From contig NZ_CP012841.1 of assembly GCF_002073915.1 (NCBI RefSeq), forward strand, positions 324,507 to 388,506: DNA of 64,000 bases, given 5' to 3'. Positions within the stretch are counted from its first letter, which is position 1, and each line of letters begins with the position of its first letter. Both the position numbers and the translations under genes were made by a program. Of this stretch, positions 33,904 through 43,629 are shown piece by piece. Below the pieces are notes generated by a model. That model saw nothing but the letters and a program-made list of their open reading frames with translations, did not search any database and was not told the DNA's origin. This DNA comes from Candidatus Riesia pediculicola. GTDB lineage: Bacteria; Pseudomonadota; Gammaproteobacteria; Enterobacterales; Enterobacteriaceae.

Positions 33904-34239
33904 TGTTCGATTTCCTTTAACTTGAATTTTTAATCAACGTTTCATATGATTATGATATATTAAAATAGTTCAAATTTCATTGATGGACGAAAAAACAAAT
34001 TTTATAAAAAAATGAGCACAAATCATTTTTGAAATATGATATTTTATATTTTACATAAAATTAAGTATTATGTATCTAAAAAAAACTGAATTAATAGGAT
34101 AAAAAGATTGTTATGTCAAAAATATCTTTTAAATCTAATTAAACTGAAATATATTTCAGAAAAAAATTTATTATCTTTGAATAAATTTTACATTTCTGTT
34201 CTTAAATAATTTTTATGATTTTTCACTTTTCAAAAAAAT
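33904..34239. other. 336-bp divergent control region for rpsB and map
   Basis: No coding frame. It must hold the promoters for rpsB (minus) and map (plus). On the minus strand a TTGAAC lies about 70 bases above rpsB with AT-rich sequence after it, but I cannot place a convincing -10. Nothing resembling a conserved S2-binding leader structure was identified by eye. Confidence 0.5.
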
Positions 34240-35013
34240 ATGATTAATTTGATTAAAACAAAAGAAGAAATTCAAAAAATGCGAATTGTCGGAAGAATTT
34301 CGGCTAAAGTATTGGAATTCATAGAGCCGTATATTCTACCTGGAATATCTACTGGAGAAATTGATCGAATTTGTCATGACTATATTACAAAAGAAATGAA
34401 AGCTATTCCAGCATGTTTAAATTATCATGGGTTTCCAAAATCTATTTGCACATCCGTAAATGATGTAATTTGTCATGGAGTACCGAGTGAAAAAGAAATA
34501 TTAAAAGAAAAAGATATTATTAATATAGATGTAGCAGTTTTTAAAGATGGCTTTTATGGAGATACATCTAAAATGTTTTTTGTTGGAAAACCAGAAGTAA
34601 ATAGTAAAAATTTATGTAAAATAGCGCAACTTAGTTTGTATATCGCAATAAAAATTATTAAGCCAGGATTATCATTACGATCTATTGGAAAAACAATTCA
34701 AAATTTTGTTAGGAAACATCAATTTTCAATTGTTAGGGAATATTGTGGTCATGGAATTGGAAGATCCTTTCATGAAGATCCTCCAATTTTACATTATGAT
34801 GCAGAAGATAAAGGAATTAAACTTCAACCAGGTATGATTTTTACTATAGAACCAATGATTAACTATGGAAGTGAAGAATCTAAGATTATGGAAGATGGAT
34901 GGACTGTAAAAACAGTTGACAAAAGTTTATCAGCACAGTATGAACATACCATTTTAGTCACAAAAAGTGGATATGAAATTTTAACTTTGAGAAAAGAAGA
35001 ATCTTTTTTTTAA
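34240..35013 (+). CDS. map: Methionine aminopeptidase
   Basis: Removes the N-terminal methionine from new proteins. 257 residues against 264 in E. coli. The metal ligands are visible: DVAVFKDGFYGDTSKMF carries the two Asp, GHGIGRSFHEDP the His, TIEPMI the first Glu and QYEHTI the second. The substrate His is in ICHGVPS. Divergent from rpsB as in E. coli. The next E. coli gene, glnD, is missing, leaving 174 bases before dapD. Confidence 0.97.
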   Translation: MINLIKTKEEIQKMRIVGRISAKVLEFIEPYILPGISTGEIDRICHDYITKEMKAIPACLNYHGFPKSICTSVNDVICHGVPSEKEILKEKDIINIDVAVFKDGFYGDTSKMFFVGKPEVNSKNLCKIAQLSLYIAIKIIKPGLSLRSIGKTIQNFVRKHQFSIVREYCGHGIGRSFHEDPPILHYDAEDKGIKLQPGMIFTIEPMINYGSEESKIMEDGWTVKTVDKSLSAQYEHTILVTKSGYEILTLRKEESFF

Positions 35014-35187
35014 GAAAAATTTTTTGTTAGATTCCCAAAATGATTCTTTCTTGTTTTAGCTATTAATAGATAGATTTTAATAGTTTTATCTTTAATAGAT
35101 TATTATGAATTCCAATTCTACGAAAAAAACTTTAGAACTAATTTTGTGAAAATTTTTAATTATTTTCAAATATTTGTTTTCAATATC

Positions 35188-36009
35188 ATGAATCGAATGA
35201 AAGAATATATAGAAGATGTATTTAAAAATATCGAAAAAATAAATTCAGATAATGTCGATCAAAAAACAAAATGTTCAGTTTTTCAAATAATATCTGATTT
35301 AAATAACGGAAAAGTCAGACTTGCCGAAAAAACTAACAATATCTGGAAAACTAACCACTGGGTAAAGAAAGCTATACTAATTTACTTTAAGATAAAAAAA
35401 AATAGAATCTTTCTTGAAGAAAGAACAACATATTTCGATAAAATTAATTCTAAGTTTTTCAAATACGATTTTGATAGTTTCCAAGAGAAAAAAATTAGAG
35501 TTGTTCCAATTGCTACAGTAAGATATGGATCTTTTATTGGAAAAAGAACAGTGCTTATGCCCTGTTACGTTAATATTGGCGCTTACATTGGAGAAGGAAC
35601 TATGATAGATACATGGTCTACCATTGGCTCTGGTGCACAAATCGGAAATCATGTACATATATCTGGTGGAGTTGGAATAGGAGGAGTTTTAGAACCAATT
35701 CAAGAAGATCCAACCATTATTGAGGACTATTGTTTTATAGGCGCCAGATCTGAAATAACTGAAGGAGTGATCGTGGAAAAATACTCTGTAATTTCGATGG
35801 GTGTTTATATTAGTAAGAGTACAAAGATTTATGATAGAGAGCAAGATAAAATCAGTTATGGATTAGTTCCCTCTGGATCAGTTGTGATACCTGGTGTTAT
35901 TCCAGATGAAAGTGGAAAATTTGGTATGTATTGTGCTATCATTGCAAAAAAAGTAGATAAAAATACAAGAAAGAAAGTATCTATCAATTCTCTATTGAGA
36001 AGTGTTTAG
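35188..36009 (+). CDS. dapD: Tetrahydrodipicolinate N-succinyltransferase
   Basis: Succinylates tetrahydrodipicolinate on the way to diaminopimelate, needed for peptidoglycan and lysine. About 273 residues from ATG 35188 (274 in E. coli); ATG 35197 is also possible, and the longer frame from GTG 35146 adds residues without counterpart. Left-handed beta-helix repeats span about 110-240 with VLMPCYVNIGAYIGEGTMID, GGVGIGGVLEP and GARSEI. Order map-dapD matches E. coli minus glnD. Confidence 0.96.
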   Translation: MNRMKEYIEDVFKNIEKINSDNVDQKTKCSVFQIISDLNNGKVRLAEKTNNIWKTNHWVKKAILIYFKIKKNRIFLEERTTYFDKINSKFFKYDFDSFQEKKIRVVPIATVRYGSFIGKRTVLMPCYVNIGAYIGEGTMIDTWSTIGSGAQIGNHVHISGGVGIGGVLEPIQEDPTIIEDYCFIGARSEITEGVIVEKYSVISMGVYISKSTKIYDREQDKISYGLVPSGSVVIPGVIPDESGKFGMYCAIIAKKVDKNTRKKVSINSLLRSV

Positions 36010-36053
36010 AATAGAAATACAAAAAGATAACTCTTTTGGATGATGGATGATAT

Positions 36054-37265
36054 CTATAATTTTTTCAAGTTCGTTTCAGAATATAATTTAATTCCTTGAA
36101 ATATAGACTCCGCTATTTTTTTTTGAAATCGTAATTTGTTTAAGTTTTTTTCTTCTTCTGCATTACTTATAAATGCGGTTTCTACTAAAACGGAAGGAAC
36201 CTTAGGCATTCCAAGAATAACAAAGTTAGCGGTTTCCACCTCTTTTTTATGTAATTTGTTGACTGTAGAAATTTTTTTTAAAATGTAGCATCCTAATTTA
36301 AAACTATTTCGAATGGTCTCTATTTGATTGTTCATATTTTCTTTTTTGTTTTTTAAATTTTTTAAAGAAAGACAACTTTGTAATAAATCATTCTGACAAA
36401 AATCGTTCTTTTGTTCTTTAGAAAATATGAATACAGAGGAACCGAAAGCATTTCTATTTTTACAAGAATTCGCATGAATTGAGATTAATAAATTTGCTTT
36501 TAATCGATGAGTTTTATAAATTCTCTCGCTTAGAGAGATGAACTTGTCTTCTTTTCTAGTCATATAAGATTTCATCGTAATATTCGAATTAATCAACTTA
36601 TTCAATTTTTTTGAGATACTTAAAACAACATCTTTTTCCAAAGTTCCATATTTTCCTATGGCTCCTGGATCTTCTCCTCCATGCCCAGGATCAATCATAA
36701 TTATTAAAAGATTTTTTTTATTTTTCTTTTTTGAAACATTTAATTTTTTTGAGTTTAATCGAACTAATTTTTTTTCTTTTGATATTTCGGAAAAGTATTT
36801 TTTATATTGAATTTTTTCTATGAAATTTTGATCATTCTGTTTTTTACAAAACGAATAGAGATCTACATTTTTAACTTTCAAACTTTTTTGAAAAAAAAAG
36901 AAGAATTCTTTGAGATAATCTTGATGGTTTCTTCTTAAAAGAAATGCGAGATAAGATTGATGATTCTGATGGATTTGAGAGTGTTTAAAACATGAAAAAT
37001 TAATATTTTTTAAAAAAGATTTTTTTGAATTTAGCAGTATTCTTTTCGATTTTTTCGTGGAAACTTGATAATTTTTAGATTTTTGATTGTTTTTAATTGT
37101 TATTGGAAAAATTTTCTTAATCTCGATTTTAACATAAGAAAATTCAAAAGAAAAACAATAGAAAAAAAGATAAATTAAAATTGAAAATAATACTATAATC
37201 GTTTTTTTATTCAACAAGAAATTGAATAGAACCTCCTTTTCCAAAGCTTCCATTATATTTAACAT
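36054..37265 (-). CDS. amiC: N-acetylmuramoyl-L-alanine amidase (AmiC position), AMIN domain lost
   Basis: Zinc amidase that cuts septal peptidoglycan so that daughter cells separate. 403 residues; E. coli AmiC has 417. The amidase_3 domain (about 190-400) keeps its zinc and catalytic residues: DPGHGGEDPG (His), LEKDVVLSI (Glu), SIHANS (His) and VLVETAFISN (Glu). A membrane or signal segment spans about residues 21-38. The region between, where AmiC has its AMIN domain for septum targeting, is a lysine-rich stretch without recognisable fold. AmiA or AmiB are alternatives; the position near thyA-lgt argues for AmiC. Confidence 0.85.
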   Translation of the reverse strand: MLNIMEALEKEVLFNFLLNKKTIIVLFSILIYLFFYCFSFEFSYVKIEIKKIFPITIKNNQKSKNYQVSTKKSKRILLNSKKSFLKNINFSCFKHSQIHQNHQSYLAFLLRRNHQDYLKEFFFFFQKSLKVKNVDLYSFCKKQNDQNFIEKIQYKKYFSEISKEKKLVRLNSKKLNVSKKKNKKNLLIIMIDPGHGGEDPGAIGKYGTLEKDVVLSISKKLNKLINSNITMKSYMTRKEDKFISLSERIYKTHRLKANLLISIHANSCKNRNAFGSSVFIFSKEQKNDFCQNDLLQSCLSLKNLKNKKENMNNQIETIRNSFKLGCYILKKISTVNKLHKKEVETANFVILGMPKVPSVLVETAFISNAEEEKNLNKLRFQKKIAESIFQGIKLYSETNLKKL

Positions 37266-38103
37266 TCTATAAATTTTTTAATAATTTCATGATCTATACT
37301 AACTTCATTAAAAAAATCAAAAACTAATTGAACAAAAACTTAAAAATTTTTATCATAATAGAATTATGTTCAATGAATATCAAATTCTTTCTCCTTATGC
37401 TCTATAAATAATAGAGTCTTTCTTATTAAGAAAGAGTCAATTAATTAATTTTTGAAATTCATATTATCAATTGAATTGATGAACGATTTATTCAAAAAAA
37501 AAAGAAAGTCTTTAAAGAAATTTTTATTCATCCGAAAAAGAAGATTTTTTGATCAATTAATAAAGTATTGAGATTACTTTATCGATTTAAAAAATGACAA
37601 AAATATGCATTCTTCAGAAATCTCTCTGCATATAAAATAGTATTTGGATTGAAAAAAAAATTACATTTTTGCAAAAATCCTTTATTGATTTAAAATAAAA
37701 AATTCTTAATAGGATTACATGAAGAATATTACGAAACAAGAAATTTTTAGAATTAGATAGAGTATTTATTAAATCAGTCCTTTATTTTTCAATTTTTAAT
37801 CGAATTGATTCAACGGAATCTAGAGGTACAAAATACGAAATATTAGGAATTAAAAGATAAACTGACTTTTTTCTAAAATCGTTGCTCTACAAAAATATTT
37901 TGTAATTTAGACATTTTGAAATGTTAATAAAATATTTCTCAGAGCTTTTTAAAATTCGATTTCAGATTGATATAGAAGTCTATTTTCGTTAAAAAATAGT
38001 AAACTAAAACGTTTTTCATAAGTTTTATGACGAAAAATAAATTTTATAATTTTTTAAATTAAAATCTTTGAATCGATTTTATTCAATAAATATATTGTAA
38101 TTG
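37266..38103. other. 838-bp spacer at the argA-recD-recB-ptrA-recC position
   Basis: In E. coli the interval from amiC to thyA holds argA, recD, recB, ptrA, recC and small pilin-like genes. Nothing coding is visible in this AT-rich stretch, so the RecBCD recombination genes are lost or moved. Confidence 0.6.
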
Positions 38104-38955
38104 CTACACGTTGAATGGATAACTAATCTTTCCATGAAATCTATAGTTTATTACTTTAAAATCATCACTACTCACCCAATTTTCAATATCTTCTAGTTTT
38201 TTTATTTTTGGATTAATAATGAGTTTAGAAAGAGGGTAAGGAGATCGCTTTAATTGAACATCTCTCATAAGAGAAAGTTGATTTTCATATATATGTGCAT
38301 TTACAATTTTATGATAGACCTTTCCAGGTTTATAGTTGGTTATTTGAGCTACTAAAGCTAATAAGATAAAACACTGGATTTGGTTAAAGCTGAGTCCCAA
38401 TGGGACATCGCAACTTCTTTGATAAGAAGTCAGGTATAATTTTTTATCTAAAATAGAAAATGTATGCGTATGCATACAAGGAATTAAGCAACCCATCTCG
38501 ATCTCACCCGGATTATAGAATGTAATTATTTCTGCACGATCATCTATTCCATCTTTAAGATGTTGTATAACTTTTCTTAATTGATCCAGATGAGAACCAT
38601 CATGCTTCTTCCAAGATCGACCTTGAACTCCATATATTCTTCCAAGATCGTCTCTACCCTTTCTATATGGATTACTTAACCAACTTTTGTTTTGATTAGC
38701 ATTAGCTTCCCACACATTACAACCTAAGTCTCTGAATTGTTTTGCACTTCTATAACCCCTGATATGACCTATCATCTCTGAAATAGCTGACTTATAAGAA
38801 ATTTTTCTAGTTGTAATTAATGGAAATTGATTATTTTCCACATCGTATTCCAAATCAGCGTTTATTATTGTTAAACATCTCGTTTTAGTTCGATTATTTT
38901 TAATCCAGCAACCTTCATGAATTATTTTTCGACATAAATCAATATATTGTTTCAT
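38104..38955 (-). CDS. thyA: Thymidylate synthase, long type
   Basis: Makes dTMP from dUMP and methylene-tetrahydrofolate. 283 residues, longer than the 264-residue E. coli enzyme. The catalytic Cys is in [13 protein letters not shown], followed by [14 protein letters not shown]. From memory the 283-residue form with FYNPGE and PYRKG segments is that of Vibrio rather than E. coli. It lies directly downstream of lgt, 37 bases apart, as in E. coli. Folate turnover needs FolA, also in this window. Confidence 0.95.
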   Translation of the reverse strand: MKQYIDLCRKIIHEGCWIKNNRTKTRCLTIINADLEYDVENNQFPLITTRKISYKSAISEMIGHIRGYRSAKQFRDLGCNVWEANANQNKSWLSNPYRKGRDDLGRIYGVQGRSWKKHDGSHLDQLRKVIQHLKDGIDDRAEIITFYNPGEIEMGCLIPCMHTHTFSILDKKLYLTSYQRSCDVPLGLSFNQIQCFILLALVAQITNYKPGKVYHKIVNAHIYENQLSLMRDVQLKRSPYPLSKLIINPKIKKLEDIENWVSSDDFKVINYRFHGKISYPFNV

Positions 38956-38992
38956 TGAATCATCCTGTCAGAGATACAATTTTGATTAGTTA

Positions 38993-39844
38993 TTACCTAT
39001 TTTTTAATACATTTAGATAAATAAATAAACCAAAGATAATCATTGGTAATGATAAAATTTGACCTATGTTCCATCCATAAAACGGATTTGTTTGATAATC
39101 AGGTTGACGAAATATCTCAACCAATATTCTGAAAGCTCCATAAAGAATCAAAAAAATAGCAGATAAAATTCCTGTTGGAAGATTTCGCTTTTCCAAAGCA
39201 TTTAAAATTAAAAATAAACAAAAACCTTCCAAAAACATTTCATAAATTTGAGAAGGATGTCTTGGAAGAGCTGAAAATTCTTTAAAAAATGGGATTAATT
39301 TTGGATTTCTCATAACATACTCGATATCATCTCTTATTGATCTTGGGAAAATTATTGCCCATGGTATATCGAATGTTACTTTTCCCCAAAGTTCTCCATT
39401 AATAAAATTACCCATTCTTCCGAGACCAATTCCAATTGGGATCAAGGTTACTATTGAATCTGTTATTTCAAGAAATTTTTTTTGAGTAAGTTGACTATAA
39501 ATCCATATTGATACTGTAACCCCAACTAATCCTCCATGAAAAGACATCCCTCCCTTCCAAATGTAAAATATACAATATGGATCACTTAAAAAAAGTGAAA
39601 AATTGTAAAAAAATATGTATCCTAATCTACCTCCAATACATGCTCCAAAAAATATAAGATTTAATAGGTTTTCTATTTTAGATATCTTAATTTTTTGATT
39701 GTTTTTAGAAATTTTCTTAATAAGAAACAATCGAAAAATAATAAATATCAGAAAAAATATTAATCCATACCAGTATATATTTATCTTACCAAAAGATATT
39801 GCTATTGGATTGATATTATTTTTAATATAATGATATCTTTCCAT
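38993..39844 (-). CDS. lgt: Prolipoprotein diacylglyceryl transferase
   Basis: Inner-membrane enzyme that attaches diacylglycerol to the lipobox Cys of lipoproteins. 283 residues against 291 in E. coli. Several membrane segments; conserved blocks are GGRLGYIFFYN, GGMSFHGGL, GRMGNFINGELWG and RHPSQIYE, with the essential His and Arg residues present. Its retention means that lipoproteins are still made, though none is encoded in view. In operon with thyA. The upstream ptsP and rppH of E. coli are absent. Confidence 0.96.
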   Translation of the reverse strand: MERYHYIKNNINPIAISFGKINIYWYGLIFFLIFIIFRLFLIKKISKNNQKIKISKIENLLNLIFFGACIGGRLGYIFFYNFSLFLSDPYCIFYIWKGGMSFHGGLVGVTVSIWIYSQLTQKKFLEITDSIVTLIPIGIGLGRMGNFINGELWGKVTFDIPWAIIFPRSIRDDIEYVMRNPKLIPFFKEFSALPRHPSQIYEMFLEGFCLFLILNALEKRNLPTGILSAIFLILYGAFRILVEIFRQPDYQTNPFYGWNIGQILSLPMIIFGLFIYLNVLKNR

Positions 39845-40263
39845 AATTTTGTTTTAAATAAAAACTTTAATATCAGACGATTCCATTTTATCAAATATAA
39901 AGAAATTAATCCTCATTGAAAGAATCATTGATTTATTTGAGATGAAGATATAATTGTTATAAAAAGTATTTTGAAAGATTAATACGATATTTTCTTTTCA
40001 GGAAATAATGAAATTAGAATTATCAGATCTTTAAAACTTCTAAGAAACAAATTGATTTATTTAAATTTATGAAATTATCCGACAACTTTCATAGATTCGT
40101 CATAAATGATTCAATTTGCTCATAAATCGATTTCTATTCTAGAGAATAGAATGTTCTTTCAAGCAAATAAATATGTCATCGTTAAAGTTATTAAAATCAG
40201 TATTTTAACTCATTTTCATAAAAGCGAACATATTCTTCTCTTAAAGAAAATCTTCAATGTGTT
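39845..40263. other. 419-bp divergent region between lgt and thiB
   Basis: Must hold the promoters for lgt (minus) and thiB (plus). I looked for the TPP riboswitch that precedes thiBPQ in E. coli (CUGAGA and ACCUGAU motifs) and found neither. A 9-base inverted repeat, attctagagaat, lies near 40136-40148, without evident function. Confidence 0.55.
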
Positions 40264-41265
40264 ATGAAAAGATTTATCTCAAAATTATTCATGAAACTTT
40301 TATTAATTTTTTTTATAAACTTTTCTATTCAAGCAAAACCTACTTTAACAATATATGCTTGCAACCTATTTTCATCCAATCTGGGACCTAAAGATTTGAT
40401 AAAATCAGAATTTGAAAGAAAATACGATTGTAATTTAAATTTTTTCTCGTTTTGGAATGAGAATACTTTGTTGAATATTTTAAAAAAAAATAAAAGAAAG
40501 TTTTCTGCAGATATTATACTTGGAATCAATGATAATCGAATTGGATCTCTTCAAATAAGAGATCTTTTTTTGGAATATCGTATAAAAAACTTAAAATTCA
40601 AATTTCCTCTGAAGGAATATAATAAATTTTTAATTCCATATAATTACGGATATCTCGCATTTATCTATAATAATAAGAAAATTTTAAAAGTTCCCGATAG
40701 TTTTGAAGAACTGATATCAGAGAAGAGCTCATGGAAAATTATTTATCAAGATCCAAGAACAAGTTCTTCAGGTCTTGGAATGCTGTTTTGGATCAAAAAA
40801 ATTTATGAGAAAAATAGTTCAGAAATTTGGAGAAAGATTGCAAGAAAAACTGTAACAGTGACTAAAAGTTGGGGGGAATCATATGAACTTTTTTTAAAAG
40901 GTGAAGGAGACTTTTTTCTAAGTTATAGTTCTTCGCCAGGTTTCTTTTTACTTAAAAAGAACAATTATGATTATTCCTCTATAATTTTCAAGGAAGGACA
41001 TTATTTGCAAACAGAGTTAATCGGAATATCTATACGAAGTCAAAATGTGGAACTTTCTAAAAAATTTGTTGATTTTATTCTTTCTCCAAAAATACAGAGA
41101 AAACTATCTATATACAATTGGATGTACCCTTCTATTCGCATCAAACTCCCAAAAGTATATGATTTTGTTCCAGAACCAAAAAAATTTCTTCAATTCGATA
41201 TACAAGAAACTAATCAAAATTATCAAAAATGGATTCAAGAATGGTTACACGCGGTTATCCAGTAA
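40264..41265 (+). CDS. thiB: Thiamine ABC transporter, periplasmic binding protein
   Basis: Binds thiamine, TMP and TPP in the periplasm. 333 residues against 327 in E. coli. A signal peptide covers about 1-24, with cleavage expected after IQA. Close matches to E. coli ThiB include YQDPRTSSSGLGMLFW, ARKTVTVTKSWGESYELFLKGEGD, SEGHYLQ-like KEGHYLQTE and NWMYPS. It is the first gene of thiBPQ; thiP starts within its last codons. No TPP riboswitch seen upstream. The pathway role is vitamin B1 uptake from the host. Confidence 0.96.
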   Translation: MKRFISKLFMKLLLIFFINFSIQAKPTLTIYACNLFSSNLGPKDLIKSEFERKYDCNLNFFSFWNENTLLNILKKNKRKFSADIILGINDNRIGSLQIRDLFLEYRIKNLKFKFPLKEYNKFLIPYNYGYLAFIYNNKKILKVPDSFEELISEKSSWKIIYQDPRTSSSGLGMLFWIKKIYEKNSSEIWRKIARKTVTVTKSWGESYELFLKGEGDFFLSYSSSPGFFLLKKNNYDYSSIIFKEGHYLQTELIGISIRSQNVELSKKFVDFILSPKIQRKLSIYNWMYPSIRIKLPKVYDFVPEPKKFLQFDIQETNQNYQKWIQEWLHAVIQ

Positions 41266-42845
41266 AAACTATTTCTTTATTGCCAGGTATCATGATATGT
41301 TTACTGATGTCATCCTCTATACTTTCCGTGTTTTTTGTCCTATTTTCGTATTCTGAAAATATTAAATGGCAAAACCTTATTATCGATCAATATCTTTGGA
41401 AAGTCATTAAGTTTACATTTTCTCAAGCATTTTTTTCTGCCTTTTTTTCAGTATTAATAGCGATATTTTTATCGAAAATATATTTTCGAAATAGTTTTTT
41501 TTGCAATATATTTTTAAAATTAAGTTCGATAACATTCGTATTACCAACCACAATAGTTACGATGGGAATTCTAACAGTATATGGTCGTTCTGGATGGATT
41601 TCTGAAATGTTTAATCTTGTTAAAGTAGAATATTCCTTCAATATGTACGGATTCCAAGGAATCGTATTGACCAATGTATTTATTAATTTACCTTTTTCTA
41701 CACAACTTTTGTTGCGATCTATTCGAAGTATTTCAGATGATCAGTGGAAGATCATCGATCAGATTGGAATGAAACATTGGGAATACTTTTTCAATATAGA
41801 ATGGTACTATTTGAAAAGACAAATTTTCCCTATTTTTATTCTAGTGTTCGTATTATCTTTTTCTAACTTCTCGATCATATTAATAACAGGAGGAGGACCT
41901 TCTTCTACTACGATAGAACTGGCTATCTATCAGATGATAAATTATGAATCTAATTATCAGCAAGCTGCTTTTCTATCTATAATTCAACTAACGTTTTGTT
42001 TATGTTTAGTCGTTTTTTTAGAAAGTTTGAATAAATTTCCTATCATTGAAAATGATCATAAAGAATCTTTTAAAAATCGATATTGTTCTGAAATTTATCA
42101 GGATACTATTTCAAATAGGATAATAATTTTATTATCTATGATATTTTTCATCACTCCATTGATAGCCATCATTTTAGATGGAATAAATATAGAACTAATT
42201 AAGGTTTTAAAAGATTTTTATTTTTGGAAATCTTTCTGGAATTCCGTAATTATAGCGATTGGATCTGGCTTTTTTTGTACTTTGTTTGCACTTATGTTTT
42301 TATGGAGTAGTAGAGAACTATATTTTTATCAAATGTTTTTCTCATATAAACTTTTTCATCTAATCAGTTTAATTCTAATTATGTTGCCAAATACAGGTTT
42401 GGTATCAGCGTTATCAATCCTTTTAAATGATTTTTTCGAAATTCGATCTTCGTACTTATCAATAATTGTCATTAATACTTTAATTTTTATTCCATATTCA
42501 ATAAAAATTTTGGAAATTCCTATGAATGATATATTCAAATATTATAATAACTTGTGTTTATCTCTGAAAATTATTGGATTAAACAGATTCTTCATAATTG
42601 AATATAGAAAACTAAAATATGATATGAGAAAATCCTTCATTCTTTCTTGTTTCTTTGCATTAGGAGACATGAATGCTCTTTCAATATTTGAAGAAAAAAA
42701 ATTTTTAACTTTATCATATTACTTATACGATCATTTAAATCATTTTTATACTAAAGAAGCATCGGCAGTATCTCTTTTAATGTTTCTTTTATATATAATT
42801 TTATTTTTACTTTTAGAGATATTTTCTCAAAAAAATTATGATTAA
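41241..42845 (+). CDS. thiP: Thiamine ABC transporter, permease
   Basis: Double-length permease with two sets of membrane helices. About 534 residues against 536 in E. coli. I chose ATG 41241 because MVTRGYPV aligns with MATRRQPL; ATG 41229 is also in frame. The first permease signature is in FSNFSIILITGGGPSSTTIELAIYQ (read as two halves), and TLSYYLYDHLN near the end matches E. coli TLPFYLYQQIG. It overlaps thiB by 25 bases and thiQ by 8, so the three are translated as a unit. Confidence 0.95.
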   Translation: MVTRGYPVKTISLLPGIMICLLMSSSILSVFFVLFSYSENIKWQNLIIDQYLWKVIKFTFSQAFFSAFFSVLIAIFLSKIYFRNSFFCNIFLKLSSITFVLPTTIVTMGILTVYGRSGWISEMFNLVKVEYSFNMYGFQGIVLTNVFINLPFSTQLLLRSIRSISDDQWKIIDQIGMKHWEYFFNIEWYYLKRQIFPIFILVFVLSFSNFSIILITGGGPSSTTIELAIYQMINYESNYQQAAFLSIIQLTFCLCLVVFLESLNKFPIIENDHKESFKNRYCSEIYQDTISNRIIILLSMIFFITPLIAIILDGINIELIKVLKDFYFWKSFWNSVIIAIGSGFFCTLFALMFLWSSRELYFYQMFFSYKLFHLISLILIMLPNTGLVSALSILLNDFFEIRSSYLSIIVINTLIFIPYSIKILEIPMNDIFKYYNNLCLSLKIIGLNRFFIIEYRKLKYDMRKSFILSCFFALGDMNALSIFEEKKFLTLSYYLYDHLNHFYTKEASAVSLLMFLLYIILFLLLEIFSQKNYD

Positions 42846-43494
42846 AGCTCAATCTATTTTATATCGTTATAAAGATCTATCGATGTTTTTCAACTTTCAG
42901 GTTGAAAAAGGAGAAAAAGTTTCCATTTTGGGTCCAAATGGATCTGGAAAAAGTACATTATTAAATTTGATAGCTGGGTTTTTTCGTCCAAATAAAGGAA
43001 AAATACTTATCAATAATTTTGATTATACCTATGCTTCTCCTTCTTTTCGTCCAATCTCTATTGTTTTTCAGAATAACAACCTATTTTCTCATCTTACTGT
43101 TCTTCAAAATATTTCCCTCGGAGTTTCTTACAATTTACGTTTGTCCGTAAAGAATAAGAGAATAGTGGATGAGATTATAGATATTATAGACTTGAATGAA
43201 CAGAAGAATAAATTTCCAAATCAAATTTCTGGAGGTCAAAAACAGCTGGTTGCTCTTGCTAGATGTCTAATTCGAAAAAAGCCGATCATGCTGTTGGACG
43301 AACCCTTTTCTTCAATTGATTGTAATTCAAAAAGAAAAATACTGAAAGTTCTCAATCGGTTTTGTCAAAAAGATGGAATTACCTTGTTGATTGTTTTGCA
43401 TGATATGAAAGATGCATCCAAAATGACTAATCGATCCATTATACTGAAAAATGGATCGATCATATATGATGGAAAACATAAACAATTTCACTAG
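42838..43494 (+). CDS. thiQ: Thiamine ABC transporter, ATPase
   Basis: Energises ThiBP. 218 residues against 232 in E. coli, shortened at the C-terminus. Walker A GPNGSGKST at about 33-41, Q-loop VFQNNNLFSHLTV, signature ISGGQKQ (usually LSGGQ), Walker B IMLLDEPFSSID and the switch His in IVLHDMKDA are all present. Its ATG lies inside the thiP stop region (ATGATTAA). It ends in open sequence and converges on djlA. Confidence 0.96.
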   Translation: MIKAQSILYRYKDLSMFFNFQVEKGEKVSILGPNGSGKSTLLNLIAGFFRPNKGKILINNFDYTYASPSFRPISIVFQNNNLFSHLTVLQNISLGVSYNLRLSVKNKRIVDEIIDIIDLNEQKNKFPNQISGGQKQLVALARCLIRKKPIMLLDEPFSSIDCNSKRKILKVLNRFCQKDGITLLIVLHDMKDASKMTNRSIILKNGSIIYDGKHKQFH

Positions 43495-43629
43495 TTATTA
43501 TTATTGTTTTCTAATTCTTAAAAAGAGTTTTAGAAAAATCGAAGATGAAAACGAATCTCTGAACTTTTTAGAAATTGTTTAAAACTCATAAATTTGATAA
43601 ACAAGATTATCAGATAGAAAAATTCTCAA

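Noticed and set aside
39845..40263. TPP riboswitch upstream of thiB
   Set aside because: No CUGAGA or ACCUGAU motif on plus; only AT-rich sequence.
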